Shown one piece after another: positions 54,547-63,454 of a stretch of 64,000 nt of DNA (position 1 is the first letter of the stretch; every line of letters starts with the position of its first letter). The notes under the pieces were generated by a model. That model was not told the origin of the DNA, did no database searches, and saw only the letters and a list, made by a program, of their open reading frames with translations. The position numbers were made by a program, and so were the translations under genes. This DNA comes from Eubacterium nodatum ATCC 33099. GTDB lineage: Bacteria; Bacillota; Clostridia; Peptostreptococcales; Anaerovoracaceae. The DNA is taken from contig AZKM01000008.1 of NCBI GenBank assembly GCA_000510425.1, forward strand, positions 151,512-215,511. The letters are read 5' to 3'.

Positions 54547-56163
54547 CTAGAACTGCATATATACAAAGTCCGCCGGATCAGCACCTGTCCCATAAACTCC
54601 GAATATTGCAACCAACAGAATCTCTATAAAAATAACTATCCATTGTAGCACAGCACTGTGTGAATGAGTCAATTCCCCGGGAGATTCCGCATCTTTTCTC
54701 TCCTGCAAAATACTACAAACAAACAATATTATACTTGCAACAAACAGTATTATATGGTCTTGAATCTGTGGCAGCATTTTAGGAAGCTGCTGCATAGCCA
54801 GTGAAATATTCCAATCAAAAACAGACCTTGACATCATATCCACGGCAGATTTAAAATCCTTTGCTATGTCAAAATAGTATCCAACCAAAACAAGTATGAA
54901 TGTTCGTATAATACGGAATAGTTTCCAAAAAAACGAAGTGTCCTTTACATGGAAAATTTCATTCATTCTTAAAAATACCGGTTTAAAAAGCATGGATAAC
55001 ATCAGGATAGCACCGTTCCAGACACCGAAAGCAACATACTTTGAATTTGCACCGTGCCAAAGTCCTACAAACATAAACACCACAAAAATCGCAAGTGCTG
55101 AAGGAAGTGTCTTCGCCAGATGCATCCTAACAGCAGAAGGCTTTTTCTCTCCCTTTTTAATCCTATTGCTCAGTTTCATAAAAGTATTGGACATAGCCAA
55201 ACTATAAAAGACATACTTCTTCATCCATGCCCCTAAGCTTATGTGCCATCTCCTCCAATATTCTCCCAGCGACTGGGAAAAATACGGCCTTTTGAAGTTA
55301 TCAATCATATCTATTCCGAGAATTTTGGCAATACCTCTGGAGATATCTATTCCTCCTGAAAAATCAGTATACAGCTGCAATGCGTATGTAAGTCCTACCA
55401 AAAATATTACAAGTCCGTTATATTGTGTATAATGATTGGTACATTTTTGGATGAAATAAATTGCTCTGTCTGCAATCACCAATTTTTTAAAAAGTCCCCA
55501 GAGAATCAACTGGCAACCCAGTTTAAACCTTATCCACTCCGGCTTATGTTCCTGTGTCAGCTGATTGCCAAGCTGCTCAAATTCACTGATAGGACCTTGA
55601 ATAGTCTGTGGAAAAAATGAAACAAACAGGGCAAATTTGAAGAAATTTCTTTCTGCATCCACCAGCCCTCTGTATACATCGATCAAATAACCTGTAGCCT
55701 GAAAAGTGTAAAATGATATTCCCAAAGGTAAAAAAAGTTTTATAAAAGGTGTTTCGCCTTTTGAAAAACCTAACAGCTCAAAAAGCCCACCCACCATAAA
55801 ATTATAGTATTTAAGAATAAAAAGAATACCGAAGTTCAGAATCAAAGCAATGGCAAGAATAAGCTGTTCTCTCTTTTTCCTCTCCTTTTTAAATGCTTTA
55901 ATTTCACTGCGGCTCAGCTCGGTCTTTTTCTTCTTTGCCAAGTCCTTCGTACTGCGGGCATAATCTTCTATATGCTTTGCTGCAAAATATATCGAGGCAG
56001 TGGTACAAGCTATGTAAAACGCAAATCTGTAGCTGTTGTACATGTAAAAAATAAAGCTGGCTATAAGAAGCACTACCCACTGATATTTCTTTGACGGCAT
56101 CAAATAATATACCAAAATTGTCAGTAAGGCAAACACCGCAAACATGAACGATGTATATGTCAT
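54547..56163 (-). CDS. MBOAT-family O-acyltransferase (DltB/AlgI-like)
   Basis: A 538-residue multi-pass membrane protein. The conserved MBOAT histidine lies in VGLWHGANSKYVAFGVWNG; earlier segments ISFYTFQATGYLIDVYRG, FPQTIQGPISEFEQL and LGEYWRRWHISLGAWMKKY are typical for the AlgI/DltB group. These proteins pass an acyl group from a cytoplasmic carrier to an extracellular acceptor. At 538 residues it is longer than DltB (about 400) and nearer to AlgI in size. It lies 30 bases after the decarboxylase gene. Acyl group and polymer are unknown. Confidence 0.92.
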   Translation of the reverse strand: MTYTSFMFAVFALLTILVYYLMPSKKYQWVVLLIASFIFYMYNSYRFAFYIACTTASIYFAAKHIEDYARSTKDLAKKKKTELSRSEIKAFKKERKKREQLILAIALILNFGILFILKYYNFMVGGLFELLGFSKGETPFIKLFLPLGISFYTFQATGYLIDVYRGLVDAERNFFKFALFVSFFPQTIQGPISEFEQLGNQLTQEHKPEWIRFKLGCQLILWGLFKKLVIADRAIYFIQKCTNHYTQYNGLVIFLVGLTYALQLYTDFSGGIDISRGIAKILGIDMIDNFKRPYFSQSLGEYWRRWHISLGAWMKKYVFYSLAMSNTFMKLSNRIKKGEKKPSAVRMHLAKTLPSALAIFVVFMFVGLWHGANSKYVAFGVWNGAILMLSMLFKPVFLRMNEIFHVKDTSFFWKLFRIIRTFILVLVGYYFDIAKDFKSAVDMMSRSVFDWNISLAMQQLPKMLPQIQDHIILFVASIILFVCSILQERKDAESPGELTHSHSAVLQWIVIFIEILLVAIFGVYGTGADPADFVYMQF

Positions 56164-56193
56164 ATTTTTCTTCCTCTCTCACTTTGTGGTAAC

Positions 56194-57384
56194 TTAAATA
56201 TTGTCAGGAACATGATACTTATAGGTATCCACCCTACTTCTAACTTTTCTCAACTCATTTGTTTTATCTAAGATATATACAGACGGCATATCCCTGCTTA
56301 GAAGCAATGAAATCCCTTCATCCATCGAATATGCACCCGTTCTATGAAAAATGAGAACATCTCCACACTGTAAATCGATAAATTCAGCACTTCTTGCAAT
56401 CACATCTGCCGTTGTACAAAGACTTCCGCACAGTGTCCATTTGTTACTGCCTTTTCCTGTTTCATCTTTGGAAAGATTCCTTTTCACATGGGTTATTTCA
56501 GGAATTTGCATTCCCTGAGTCTGTCCGTCATACTTTACCTGATGTATGCCTCCATCGAGAATAGCATAATGAACACCATTATTTATCTTTGTATCCATTA
56601 CTTCTGTCACATAGTATCCACAAGGTGCGGCAAAAAATCTTCCCATCTCCACGGTGAGCTCTGCTTTTTTGGCAAGCTCCTGAATTTTAGGGGCAATTTC
56701 CTCAATTCTCGACTTTTCCTCCTGCAAGGCATCTTCTCTGAAATAGTCAACCGCAAGTCCTGTCCCATACTCTATTTTCTCTATTTTGTAATCTGTTTCC
56801 GACTCTACTTTGTCAATGTACGCCATAAATTTGTCGATTTCTTTAACTATTGCAGAGGGTCTTCTCTTTTGAGTTCCGGTAAAATAATGTATGCCGACTA
56901 TTCTAAAACCTTCGTATTTATCTCTGTTTTTAATATATTCCAAAAGCTCCCGACCATCTATACCGAACTGGCTTTCTTCGGAAAGTCTTAGGAGCAAATC
57001 ACATTTTATATTCATTTCAAGTGCACATGAATTAATGTATTCAACATGTCTTCTGCTCTCTGCGGTTATATTTCTCACGCCGTATTGCAGTGCAAGCCTA
57101 ACCTCTTCCTCGGACTTGTTCACTCCGGAAAAAATAATCATCTCCGGAGGCACTCCAAGGCTTTTGCAGACATCCAGCTCACCGGGACTGCAAACTTCCA
57201 CTTTAGAAAATGACTTCGGCATGACATTGAGAAGAAATGGATTTGCCTTAATGGAAAAGCAAAGGTCAACATTTTCTCCAAAAGTATTCTTGACCAAAGT
57301 CGCCCTGGCATCAAAATCATCCTCCGAGAAGATATACGCAGGGGAACAGATATCAGTACACAATTTATTTATATCTACAGCCAT
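56194..57384 (-). CDS. PLP fold-III amino-acid decarboxylase, BtrK-like
   Basis: About 396 residues in the ornithine/diaminopimelate decarboxylase superfamily. The PLP lysine is in LCFSIKANPFLL (about residue 47), the C-terminal catalytic cysteine in CGSLCTTADVI, and EMGRFFAAP is the phosphate-binding region. GIHYFTGTQKR, YVTEVMDTK and AILDGGIHQVKY recall BtrK, which decarboxylates a carrier-bound glutamyl group in butirosin biosynthesis, more than lysA enzymes with a GSQ motif. The usual GGGxG loop reads YGTGLAVDYF. The ATG overlaps the carrier-protein stop (TGATG), so the two are translated together. Confidence 0.87.
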   Translation of the reverse strand: MAVDINKLCTDICSPAYIFSEDDFDARATLVKNTFGENVDLCFSIKANPFLLNVMPKSFSKVEVCSPGELDVCKSLGVPPEMIIFSGVNKSEEEVRLALQYGVRNITAESRRHVEYINSCALEMNIKCDLLLRLSEESQFGIDGRELLEYIKNRDKYEGFRIVGIHYFTGTQKRRPSAIVKEIDKFMAYIDKVESETDYKIEKIEYGTGLAVDYFREDALQEEKSRIEEIAPKIQELAKKAELTVEMGRFFAAPCGYYVTEVMDTKINNGVHYAILDGGIHQVKYDGQTQGMQIPEITHVKRNLSKDETGKGSNKWTLCGSLCTTADVIARSAEFIDLQCGDVLIFHRTGAYSMDEGISLLLSRDMPSVYILDKTNELRKVRSRVDTYKYHVPDNI

Positions 57385-57611
57385 CAATCCTCCATAAGTT
57401 TTTCTACAAGTTTTGAAATTGCTTCAACAGAATTAAAATTCTCCGGAATCAAGTCAGCCGGTTTAATTGTGATGTCAAATTCCTCATCTAACTCCTGTAC
57501 TAAAGAGATAATGTCAATAGAATCTAAAATCCCATCGCTAACCAATGCCTTTTCTTCTTTAAAATCAACATCCGGGCGCAAGTCCTCTAAAATTTCTAAT
57601 ACTTCATTCAT
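57384..57611 (-). CDS. Acyl carrier protein, DltC-like
   Basis: A 75-residue acidic four-helix carrier. The phosphopantetheine serine lies in VSDGILDSIDIISLVQELDE, and FDITIKPADLIPENFNSVEAI is the usual helix III region. Length and layout match DltC. It should carry an aminoacyl group as thioester between the adenylating enzyme and the MBOAT protein. Its stop overlaps the decarboxylase start by one base, and the adenylating enzyme lies 71 bases upstream. Confidence 0.92.
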   Translation of the reverse strand: MNEVLEILEDLRPDVDFKEEKALVSDGILDSIDIISLVQELDEEFDITIKPADLIPENFNSVEAISKLVEKLMED

Positions 57612-57682
57612 AATATTACTCTCCTGATTTCATACATACTTCAATCTTTTGCAATTTGTATTCAAATTGTATTTATTCTATG

Positions 57683-59188
57683 TTATTTGAAATAACTTTT
57701 TAACTTCTGCATATCGACTTTACTGTTAGGAAGTCTCGGCATTTCCTCCAATTTCACAACTTTGCGTGGAACCATGAAAGGAGGCATCACTTTTCTGAAG
57801 TGCAAAATTACATCTCTGGATTCGGTTTCACCGATAATAAACATATAAAGCTGTTTCTTTTCGGAATTATATAGGACGCAGCATTCTTCAACACCTTCCA
57901 GTTTAAGTGCCGTCAATTCCAGTTCCGCAAGCTCAACTCTATGTCCCATGTGTTTTATCTGTCTGTCTTTTCTTCCTATAAAAGTCAAGTTTCCGTCAGC
58001 TTCCATTTTGCCTAAATCTCCTGTCCTGTAAATAAGTTCTCTGTAATTTTTATTGAGAGGATTCTGAATGAAAGACTCGTCAGTTCTTTCTGAATCTCCA
58101 TAATATCCTAGAGCAAGGCAAGGTCCTGTAACACAGATTTCACCTTCTTTGCCAACGGCTGCGGCATTATTGTCTTCATCAAGCAACAAAACTCCGTAAT
58201 GTTTATATGGCTTTCCTATAGACAATACAGTTTCTTCTGTTGCTTTTTCTTTTATCTCATAATAGGTGCAAGATGCTGTAGCTTCAGTGGGGCCATATTG
58301 GTTTATAAATCTGGCATTCGGCAAATTCTCCTGCCATATCTTGAGATATTTTCCGGGAAACACCGAGCCGGAAAATACTATCTTATCCAAGTATTGAGGT
58401 ACAACCTCTTCAAAGGCACCCAGTTTTGCCGGAACTTCCATTCCCGCAGCACTCCAACATATAGTCGTTACCTTGTACTTATTCAAAGTATCAAAAAGCT
58501 GACCTCCCATAGCAAATTCATTTTTAGGAACGATTACGGTTTCCGCACCGGTAATAAGGGGTAAATAGATATCCCTTACTGCCGCAATATAATCAAGGGG
58601 TGATTGATTTGCCAATATATCATCCTCTTTTAGCTTCAATACCTCATTAAGTCCATCAAGATAGCACATGAGGGAATTATGTGATGTAATCACTCCCTTT
58701 GGAACACCGCTGGAGCCTGATGTAAATATGACATACAGAGGAGAATATTCCGTCAGATTATTCCTTGCAGACTCTAATAAGTCCTCATCTATTTCTGTGT
58801 CTAAAATTTCTTCTATAGCAACGATCTTTCCTTTATAGTCTAGGGAGTTGGCAAGTTCAAGATTTTCTTCAGATACCAGCATTACCTGAGAATTTATAAC
58901 TCCAAGAATCTGATTCAGTCTGGCAACAGGCATTGTCGAATCCATCGGAGCATAAAAGCAGCCTGCCTGAACGGCTCCCATATAGCAAACAGGCGTTATA
59001 ATATCTCTTCCCGTCAAAACTGATACCGGATTCCCCGGTGACAGTTCCCTCGCTATCCATGAGCCCACAGCCTGTGTACTCTTTTGCAGCTCTCCAAAAG
59101 TAATACTCTCATCGCCGTTTCGATATACTACTTTATCAGAATAGTTTTTACTTGCTCTCTCAAGCATCATTAAAATAGATGTGTCCAT
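57683..59188 (-). CDS. Amino-acid adenylating enzyme, DltA-like
   Basis: A 501-residue stand-alone adenylation domain. Core motifs run in order: LYVIFTSGSSGVPKGV (A3), YGPTEATASCTYYEI (A5), GKPYKHYGVLLLDE (A6), YRTGDLGKMEADG (A7), GRKDRQIKHMGHRVEL (A8) and the catalytic lysine in LPNSKVDMQKL (A10). SPLDYIAAVRDIYLPL corresponds to the A4 substrate region. It should activate an amino acid with ATP and load the carrier protein. Length matches DltA; the substrate cannot be fixed by eye and the decarboxylase makes plain D-alanine less certain. Ribosome site AAGAGGAG. Confidence 0.9.
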   Translation of the reverse strand: MDTSILMMLERASKNYSDKVVYRNGDESITFGELQKSTQAVGSWIARELSPGNPVSVLTGRDIITPVCYMGAVQAGCFYAPMDSTMPVARLNQILGVINSQVMLVSEENLELANSLDYKGKIVAIEEILDTEIDEDLLESARNNLTEYSPLYVIFTSGSSGVPKGVITSHNSLMCYLDGLNEVLKLKEDDILANQSPLDYIAAVRDIYLPLITGAETVIVPKNEFAMGGQLFDTLNKYKVTTICWSAAGMEVPAKLGAFEEVVPQYLDKIVFSGSVFPGKYLKIWQENLPNARFINQYGPTEATASCTYYEIKEKATEETVLSIGKPYKHYGVLLLDEDNNAAAVGKEGEICVTGPCLALGYYGDSERTDESFIQNPLNKNYRELIYRTGDLGKMEADGNLTFIGRKDRQIKHMGHRVELAELELTALKLEGVEECCVLYNSEKKQLYMFIIGETESRDVILHFRKVMPPFMVPRKVVKLEEMPRLPNSKVDMQKLKSYFK

Positions 59189-59237
59189 AAACTCCTCTTA
59201 ATTCCTAATTTCCGTTTATTGTAAAACTACATCTTTC

Positions 59238-59266
59238 AGTTTACTTATTTTCAAAGAGTATGTCAA
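59238..59266 (-). promoter_or_regulatory. Promoter of the Dlt-like operon
   Basis: On the minus strand a perfect TTGACA (59266-59261), a 17-base spacer and TAAACT (59243-59238), 50 bases ahead of the adenylating-enzyme gene. No two-component or DltR-type operator was recognised. Between 59267 and 59430 I see nothing further. Confidence 0.75.
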
Positions 59267-59430
59267 TTCGTTTTGATAGATTTATACTATAAGTTCACAA
59301 ACTTTACATACTTTCCTGCATCTGCAAAGCACTTTCTTCCATATTTTTGAGGTATTTCAGTTGACTTTCCCCAAGACCTTATCGGCATTATTCCCTCATA
59401 ATTTCCCTTGTCAATTATCTCCTGCAAAAC

Positions 59431-59461
59431 ACAAAAATATCGCCCACCTTATGGCAGGCGA
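59431..59461 (-). terminator. Terminator after rpmE
   Basis: On the minus strand TCGCCTGCC pairs with GGTGGGCGA around ATAA with one unpaired position, then TATTTTTG. It lies 54 bases past rpmE and closes the rho-side unit. Confidence 0.75.
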
Positions 59462-59514
59462 CATGGTCTCTCTTCTGAATATACAGCAAAGTTCCCTCGA
59501 AAAGCTCCAAAGAT

Positions 59515-59715
59515 TTAGTCCATGTTGTATCTCTGCTTGAACTTTTCAACTCGTCCGCCACGGTTGACGAACTTCTGCTGACCTGTAAAGAACGGATGAC
59601 ATGCTGAGCAAATATCAAGCCTCAGTTCAGGCTTGGTAGATCTCGTAACAAAAGAATTTCCGCATGCGCAAGTTACTTTACATTCCGTGTATTCAGGATG
59701 GATTCCTTCCTTCAT
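59515..59715 (-). CDS. rpmE: 50S ribosomal protein bL31, zinc-binding form
   Basis: A 66-residue L31. [20 protein letters not shown] opens the protein, and cysteines in CACG and [10 protein letters not shown] form the zinc site, so this is the zinc type rather than the YtiA type. [16 protein letters not shown] is the conserved end. The ATG has AGAGG. It follows prmC by 142 bases. Confidence 0.97.
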   Translation of the reverse strand: MKEGIHPEYTECKVTCACGNSFVTRSTKPELRLDICSACHPFFTGQQKFVNRGGRVEKFKQRYNMD

Positions 59716-59857
59716 GCTTGTACCTCTTTCTTTCCTGCTCAGGTATTCACCCTTGCATATAGTCTACACGAATTTCCATGTAGCTTGTTCATAATATCAT
59801 ATAAATAATAATTTAGTCAATTCTTTTTACAAATATTACTGTTAAAATACGATAAAT

Positions 59858-60742
59858 TCATATTCTTTTTGCAAATATAATTCTGTCTTTTCCTGCAAGA
59901 TCTTGAATACTGCGACTTTCCTCATAGTTTCCGTTATTTTTTATAAGGGAAATCAGCGCTTCTTTCTGATTGTAACCGATCTCCATAATTAAAATCCCAT
60001 TCGGGTTTAAGAATTTTGGGGCTTCTGCAACAATTTTTCTATATAAATCCAGTCCGTCATCACCTCCATCCAGTGCCAAGATAGGTTCATGATATAAAAC
60101 TTCTTCCTGAAGATGGGGAATAACGCGGCTCTCTATATACGGAGGATTTGAAAGTATCATATCAAAGGTTGTTCTCTTCTCTGCAACAGCTTCAAAGAGA
60201 TTTCCCTGAGCAAATTCAACCTCAACGCCAATACTAGCTGCATTTAATTTTGCAACCTCCAGCGCTTTTTCGCTTATATCGGTGCATGTCACTTCAATTT
60301 TTTCACAGTCTGCAAGTTTGGCTACAGAAATTCCGATGGCACCGCTTCCGGTACATAAATCCAAAACGAAAAATCTTTCTTTTTTTACAGATTTTTTCCC
60401 TTGTTGTAATGAGTTGATTTCTGAAATTGCCATTTCTACAAGAAGCTCCGTTTCAGGACGGGGAATAAGAACATCGGAACTCACCTTAAAGTCTAATCCC
60501 ATAAAATTTTGTCTGCCCGTAATATGCTGTAATGGAATATGCTTTGTCCTTTTCCCTATGAGTTCAAAGAATCTTGATTGTACATTTTCTGAAACTTCAT
60601 CCTTTCCTCGAAGAAAAATCTCGCTGCGGTTTATATTCGCAATATAGCAGTAAAGAAGTTCGCTGTCTACCTTGGGATTCATTATTTCAGCCCGGGCTAA
60701 AAGTCTTTCACCTTCTTTCAACAAATCAATCACTTTAATCAT
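59858..60742 (-). CDS. prmC: Release-factor glutamine N5-methyltransferase
   Basis: A 294-residue SAM-dependent enzyme that methylates the glutamine of the GGQ motif in RF1 and RF2. The substrate motif NPPYIESRVI and SAM motif LDLCTGSGAIGISVAKLA are present, after an N-terminal helical domain with QHITGRQNFMGLDFKV. Its start lies 10 bases past the DUF1385 stop. Confidence 0.95.
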   Translation of the reverse strand: MIKVIDLLKEGERLLARAEIMNPKVDSELLYCYIANINRSEIFLRGKDEVSENVQSRFFELIGKRTKHIPLQHITGRQNFMGLDFKVSSDVLIPRPETELLVEMAISEINSLQQGKKSVKKERFFVLDLCTGSGAIGISVAKLADCEKIEVTCTDISEKALEVAKLNAASIGVEVEFAQGNLFEAVAEKRTTFDMILSNPPYIESRVIPHLQEEVLYHEPILALDGGDDGLDLYRKIVAEAPKFLNPNGILIMEIGYNQKEALISLIKNNGNYEESRSIQDLAGKDRIIFAKRI

Positions 60743-60752
60743 TCATTTTTTC

Positions 60753-61790
60753 CTATTTTGCTTCGCTAATTTTGATTTCTTCCGTTAAATTCATATCTTC
60801 GTCAATGATACCCTCTATACATGGTGCCTCCGGATCCACCATAACCGCCTTAAGAGATGCGATTGCAACCTCAAGCTGCTTCTCATCAGGTTCATTGGTG
60901 GTGATTTTCTGTAAATACAGCCCCGGCAGGCTTAAGATTCTAACCACTATATTGTCGCTTCTGCCTGCCCACTTTAAAAGCTCATAAGAGGTCCCTGCAA
61001 CCACCGGAATAAGTATAATTCTCGATACCAATCTCCACAAAAGGTTTGGCCACCCTAAAAGAGAAAACAATATCAGACTTATTATCATCACAAACATCAA
61101 AAAACTCGTTCCGCATCTGGGATGCAGCGTATAGAAGGTCTGAGCGTTTTCCGGCGTCAGTTCCAGATTATTTTCAAAACAATGTATCGTCTTGTGTTCC
61201 GCACCATGGTACTGAAAAACTCTTTTGATGTCCTCCATTTTGGATATAGCTGACAGATAAAGTAAAAACATTACTATTCTTAAAATACCCTCTGTTAAAT
61301 TCAATAAAATCGGGCTTGAAACATATGCCTTAATCCAGCCTACTGCCGCAGTCGGAAGCAGGACAAATATTCCAACGGAAAAAACTAATGCAAATATTAC
61401 AGAAGCTGCCAGCATCAAACTCCATAGTTTTTGGGAACCCAGTTTTTCAGACAGCAGGCTTTCGATTTTTCCCATTTTTTCACTTTCTCCATCTGCCTTA
61501 TCATCTTTTAGTTTTCTGTCATAATATTCAAGAACATCTGCAGAATAGGTCAAGGTTTTCGTCCCTTCGACAAGGGATGTGATGAAGGAAAAGACTCCCC
61601 TTACAATCGGAACTTTCATCCATTTGCTTGCATTTCCATTTTTCCGGGTTTTGATATGAATTCGACCATCAGGAATCCTCACGGCAATAGCTGTCCTCTC
61701 CATCCCTCTCATCATAACACCTTCCAGAATTGCCTGCCCGCCCACCGGCGTAGGGCAAGCATCTTTAAGAAAAATTTTGCTCATGTCCAT
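60753..61790 (-). CDS. DUF1385 membrane protein
   Basis: A 345-residue protein of the DUF1385 family (YqhQ in Bacillus). The conserved start PVGGQAILEGVMMRGM, the FQYHGAEHKTIHCFE motif and HPRCGTSFL are typical. Three or four membrane helices lie in the middle (about residues 125-255). The role is unknown; it is regularly encoded near prmC, rho and rpmE in Firmicutes, as here. It starts 16 bases past rho. Confidence 0.92.
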   Translation of the reverse strand: MDMSKIFLKDACPTPVGGQAILEGVMMRGMERTAIAVRIPDGRIHIKTRKNGNASKWMKVPIVRGVFSFITSLVEGTKTLTYSADVLEYYDRKLKDDKADGESEKMGKIESLLSEKLGSQKLWSLMLAASVIFALVFSVGIFVLLPTAAVGWIKAYVSSPILLNLTEGILRIVMFLLYLSAISKMEDIKRVFQYHGAEHKTIHCFENNLELTPENAQTFYTLHPRCGTSFLMFVMIISLILFSLLGWPNLLWRLVSRIILIPVVAGTSYELLKWAGRSDNIVVRILSLPGLYLQKITTNEPDEKQLEVAIASLKAVMVDPEAPCIEGIIDEDMNLTEEIKISEAK

Positions 61791-61806
61791 ATAAATTACC
61801 TACTTG

Positions 61807-63144
61807 TTATTTTTGAAAAATCCTTTTTATGATTTCGATGAAGTCCTTATTGGTCTTTGTATGGGATAGATTATCAATAATCTCCTCCCCCGCATCCTGA
61901 ATATTTTGACCCGAAAGCGCTCTGCGCATTATAAGAACAGCCTCCATCTCATCTTGAGTCATTAGAAGTTCTTCTCTTCTAGTCCCGGATTTTGGCAAAT
62001 CAAGGGCAGGGAAAATTCTCTTTTCCTGAAGCTTCCTGTCAAGGTGCAGTTCCATATTTCCCGTTCCCTTGAATTCCTCAAAAATTACATCATCCATTCT
62101 GCTTCCCGTATCCACAAGGGCTGTTGCCAAAATAGTCACACTGCCGCCTTCTTCAAGATTTCTGGCTGCGCCGAAAAATTGCTTGGGTTTATACAGTGCT
62201 CCCGGATCCAGTCCTCCGGACAGGCTCCTTCCCGATGCCGGAATCACAAGGTTATATGCTCTAGCAAGTCTTGTTAGGCTGTCCAGTAAAATTACAACAT
62301 CCTTGCCGTGTTCTGCAAGTCTTCTGGCCCTTTCCAGTACCATCTCTGCAACCTTTGCATGGTGTTGGGGCTGCTCATCGAAGGTGGAAAAAATAACTTT
62401 TCCTCTGGAAAGAGACCTTTTCATATCTGTCACTTCCTCAGGTCTTTCATCTACAAGCAACACTATTAGCTCTACTTCGGGGTGTTTCTTTTCTATGCTA
62501 TGTGCGATATTTTTAAGAAGGGTGGTCTTTCCTGCCTTTGGCGGTGCTACAATTATCCCACGCTGTCCTTTACCTATAGGTGCAATTAAATCAATAAGCC
62601 TCGTGGATAATTCAACGGAGCTGTCTTCAAGAGTCAGCCTTTCTCTGGGATAAATCGGTGTCAAATCACTGAAATTAGGTCTTCTTATAGCTGCCCCCGG
62701 CTCTTCTCCGTTGACCGTTTCTACAAAAAGCAGGGCGCCAAAACGCTCTCCCTCGTTAGGCAGCCTTGAAATCCCCTGTATTTCATCACCTGTTTTAAGA
62801 TTAAATCTTCTGATCTGTACCGGCGATACATAAATATCCTTATCACTGGTAAGAAAGTTGTCAAATCTCAGAAACCCAAAGCCTCCATCGGCAATCTCCA
62901 AAATTCCCGTAACCCTGGGTCTGTTCTGACCTTGCCCCTTTTTTTCAGCCCTTTCTTCTATTTCGGCATCTTCTTTCCCTTGACTCTCTGTATCTTCACT
63001 ATCTTCCACTTTATCTCTCTGAGTGATAACTTCTACTTTTTCAATAGTTTCTTCAGCTATATCATCGTTTTCAGCTGCAAATTCCACGACTTTATGAGGT
63101 CTGTCCTCAATTTTAACGTCGCTAACTTCCTTTTTTTTTGCCAT
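61807..63144 (-). CDS. rho: Transcription termination factor Rho
   Basis: A 445-residue hexameric RNA helicase. Residues 1-90 are a charged Glu/Lys-rich insert in place of a compact N-terminal helical domain. The RNA-binding cold-shock-like part reads [15 protein letters not shown], the Walker A is [15 protein letters not shown], the Walker [17 protein letters not shown], and the Q/R loops follow. I start at ATG 63144 (MAKKKEVSD) with AGAGGAG; the longer frame lacks a site. It leads rho-DUF1385-prmC-rpmE. Confidence 0.96.
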   Translation of the reverse strand: MAKKKEVSDVKIEDRPHKVVEFAAENDDIAEETIEKVEVITQRDKVEDSEDTESQGKEDAEIEERAEKKGQGQNRPRVTGILEIADGGFGFLRFDNFLTSDKDIYVSPVQIRRFNLKTGDEIQGISRLPNEGERFGALLFVETVNGEEPGAAIRRPNFSDLTPIYPRERLTLEDSSVELSTRLIDLIAPIGKGQRGIIVAPPKAGKTTLLKNIAHSIEKKHPEVELIVLLVDERPEEVTDMKRSLSRGKVIFSTFDEQPQHHAKVAEMVLERARRLAEHGKDVVILLDSLTRLARAYNLVIPASGRSLSGGLDPGALYKPKQFFGAARNLEEGGSVTILATALVDTGSRMDDVIFEEFKGTGNMELHLDRKLQEKRIFPALDLPKSGTRREELLMTQDEMEAVLIMRRALSGQNIQDAGEEIIDNLSHTKTNKDFIEIIKRIFQK

Positions 63145-63375
63145 AAACTCCTCTTTTTCATAATAAAAAATACGCTTTAACAGCTTATCTGCCATATCCA
63201 TTTGTCATAAAATCATCTTGGAAAATGGGAACTTACAAATATTGTCCGGTATCCCAAAAGAATATTACACCCATATTTTACTACTGTCAGTGATAAAGTC
63301 AATAGCTCAGACCTTTTTGTCGAAACTGTTTGCAGCTTCTTGAACAAAAAAGGGCTTCATTAGCATCGTTTAACT

Positions 63376-63408
63376 AAAAAAGGGTACAGCAGTCAAACTG
63401 CTACACCC
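63376..63408 (-). terminator. Terminator after the CnaB surface-protein gene
   Basis: On the minus strand GGGTGTAGCAG pairs with CTGCTGTACCC around TTTGA with one mismatch, and T6 follows. It lies 46 bases past the surface-protein stop. The 230 bases from here to rho should hold the rho promoter, but I found no clear boxes. Confidence 0.85.
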
Positions 63409-63454
63409 AAAAATTTAATTTTTTAAATTTAAGACAAAAGATTTACACATTCAT

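Noticed and set aside
59415..59618. Minus-strand 67-codon frame overlapping rpmE
   Set aside because: It overlaps half of the well-supported L31 gene in another frame and includes its terminator.
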